Origin: Karalla daura
Taxonomy: Eukaryota; Chordata; Actinopteri; Chaetodontiformes; Leiognathidae
Assembly: GCA_029224185.1 (NCBI GenBank)
Contig: CM055193.1
Coordinates: 8,206,359-8,270,358, forward strand
Direction: 5' to 3'
DNA length: 64,000 bases
The notes beneath the pieces were generated by a model. The model searched no databases, was not told the DNA's origin, and worked only from the letters and a program-made list of their open reading frames with translations. Each line of letters starts with the position of its first letter. The first letter of the stretch is position 1. Of the stretch, positions 63,998-64,000 are shown in pieces. The position numbers and the translations under genes were made by a program.

Positions 63998-64000
63998 CTC
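63931..64000. repeat. (CT)n microsatellite running to the window end
   Basis: CT units from 63951, with a few earlier at 63931, continue to the last base, so the full length is unknown. Confidence 0.9.

Larger units (their letters stand above)
61511..64000. other. Intergenic DNA downstream of grm7
   Basis: Apart from the TG and CT microsatellites, a G/T-rich stretch at 62222-62250 and an A20 run at 62511-62530, I see no exon, repeat family or RNA gene. Reading frames are short and resemble no family I know. Confidence 0.6.

Overview
The window is vertebrate nuclear DNA, almost certainly from a ray-finned (teleost) fish. The evidence is one intron-rich vertebrate gene on the + strand, very dense CA/CT microsatellites and homopolymers, tRNA-derived SINEs of the common fish type with a tRNA-like B box, and several MITE-like repeats that I recognise as widespread in teleosts. 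I see no bacterial, plasmid or viral gene organisation.

The one gene I can support is grm7, the group III metabotropic glutamate receptor mGluR7 (class C GPCR). Nine coding exons are present: 19005-19221, 26569-26704, 27333-27487, 30980-31117, 33052-33252, 42187-42326, 47680-48615, 55612-55864 and 60335-60384. All have AG acceptors and GT donors, and the phases agree across every junction. Joined, they encode 741 residues plus a stop: most of the glutamate-binding Venus flytrap domain, the nine-cysteine linker, all seven membrane helices and a cytoplasmic tail ending in a PDZ ligand. About 174 N-terminal residues of the roughly 915-residue family protein (signal peptide and first part of the flytrap) are missing. 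That first coding exon should lie upstream of the window, so the exons here are probably exons 2-10.

Layout: 1-19004 is the 3' part of intron 1, with repeats, a GC-box-rich patch near 11.2-11.55 kb and an AT-rich, TAAT-dense stretch near 13.9-14.3 kb. The region 19005-60384 holds the exons and introns of 0.6 to 8.9 kb. The 3' UTR runs from 60385 to about 61510, with two AATAAA signals and a Pumilio-type site. From 61510 to 64000 there is no recognisable gene.

No wholly new system is evident. The points most worth a second look are: a frame-breaking exon wedged between two CA repeats, with its donor site inside one of them; a splice acceptor preceded by a run of eleven A; an acidic substitution in the usually invariant third intracellular loop; two sequons that I do not recall in mammalian mGluR7; an in-frame stop formed by the last intron's donor, which would give a receptor without its PDZ tail; and three SINEs split by MITE-type insertions.
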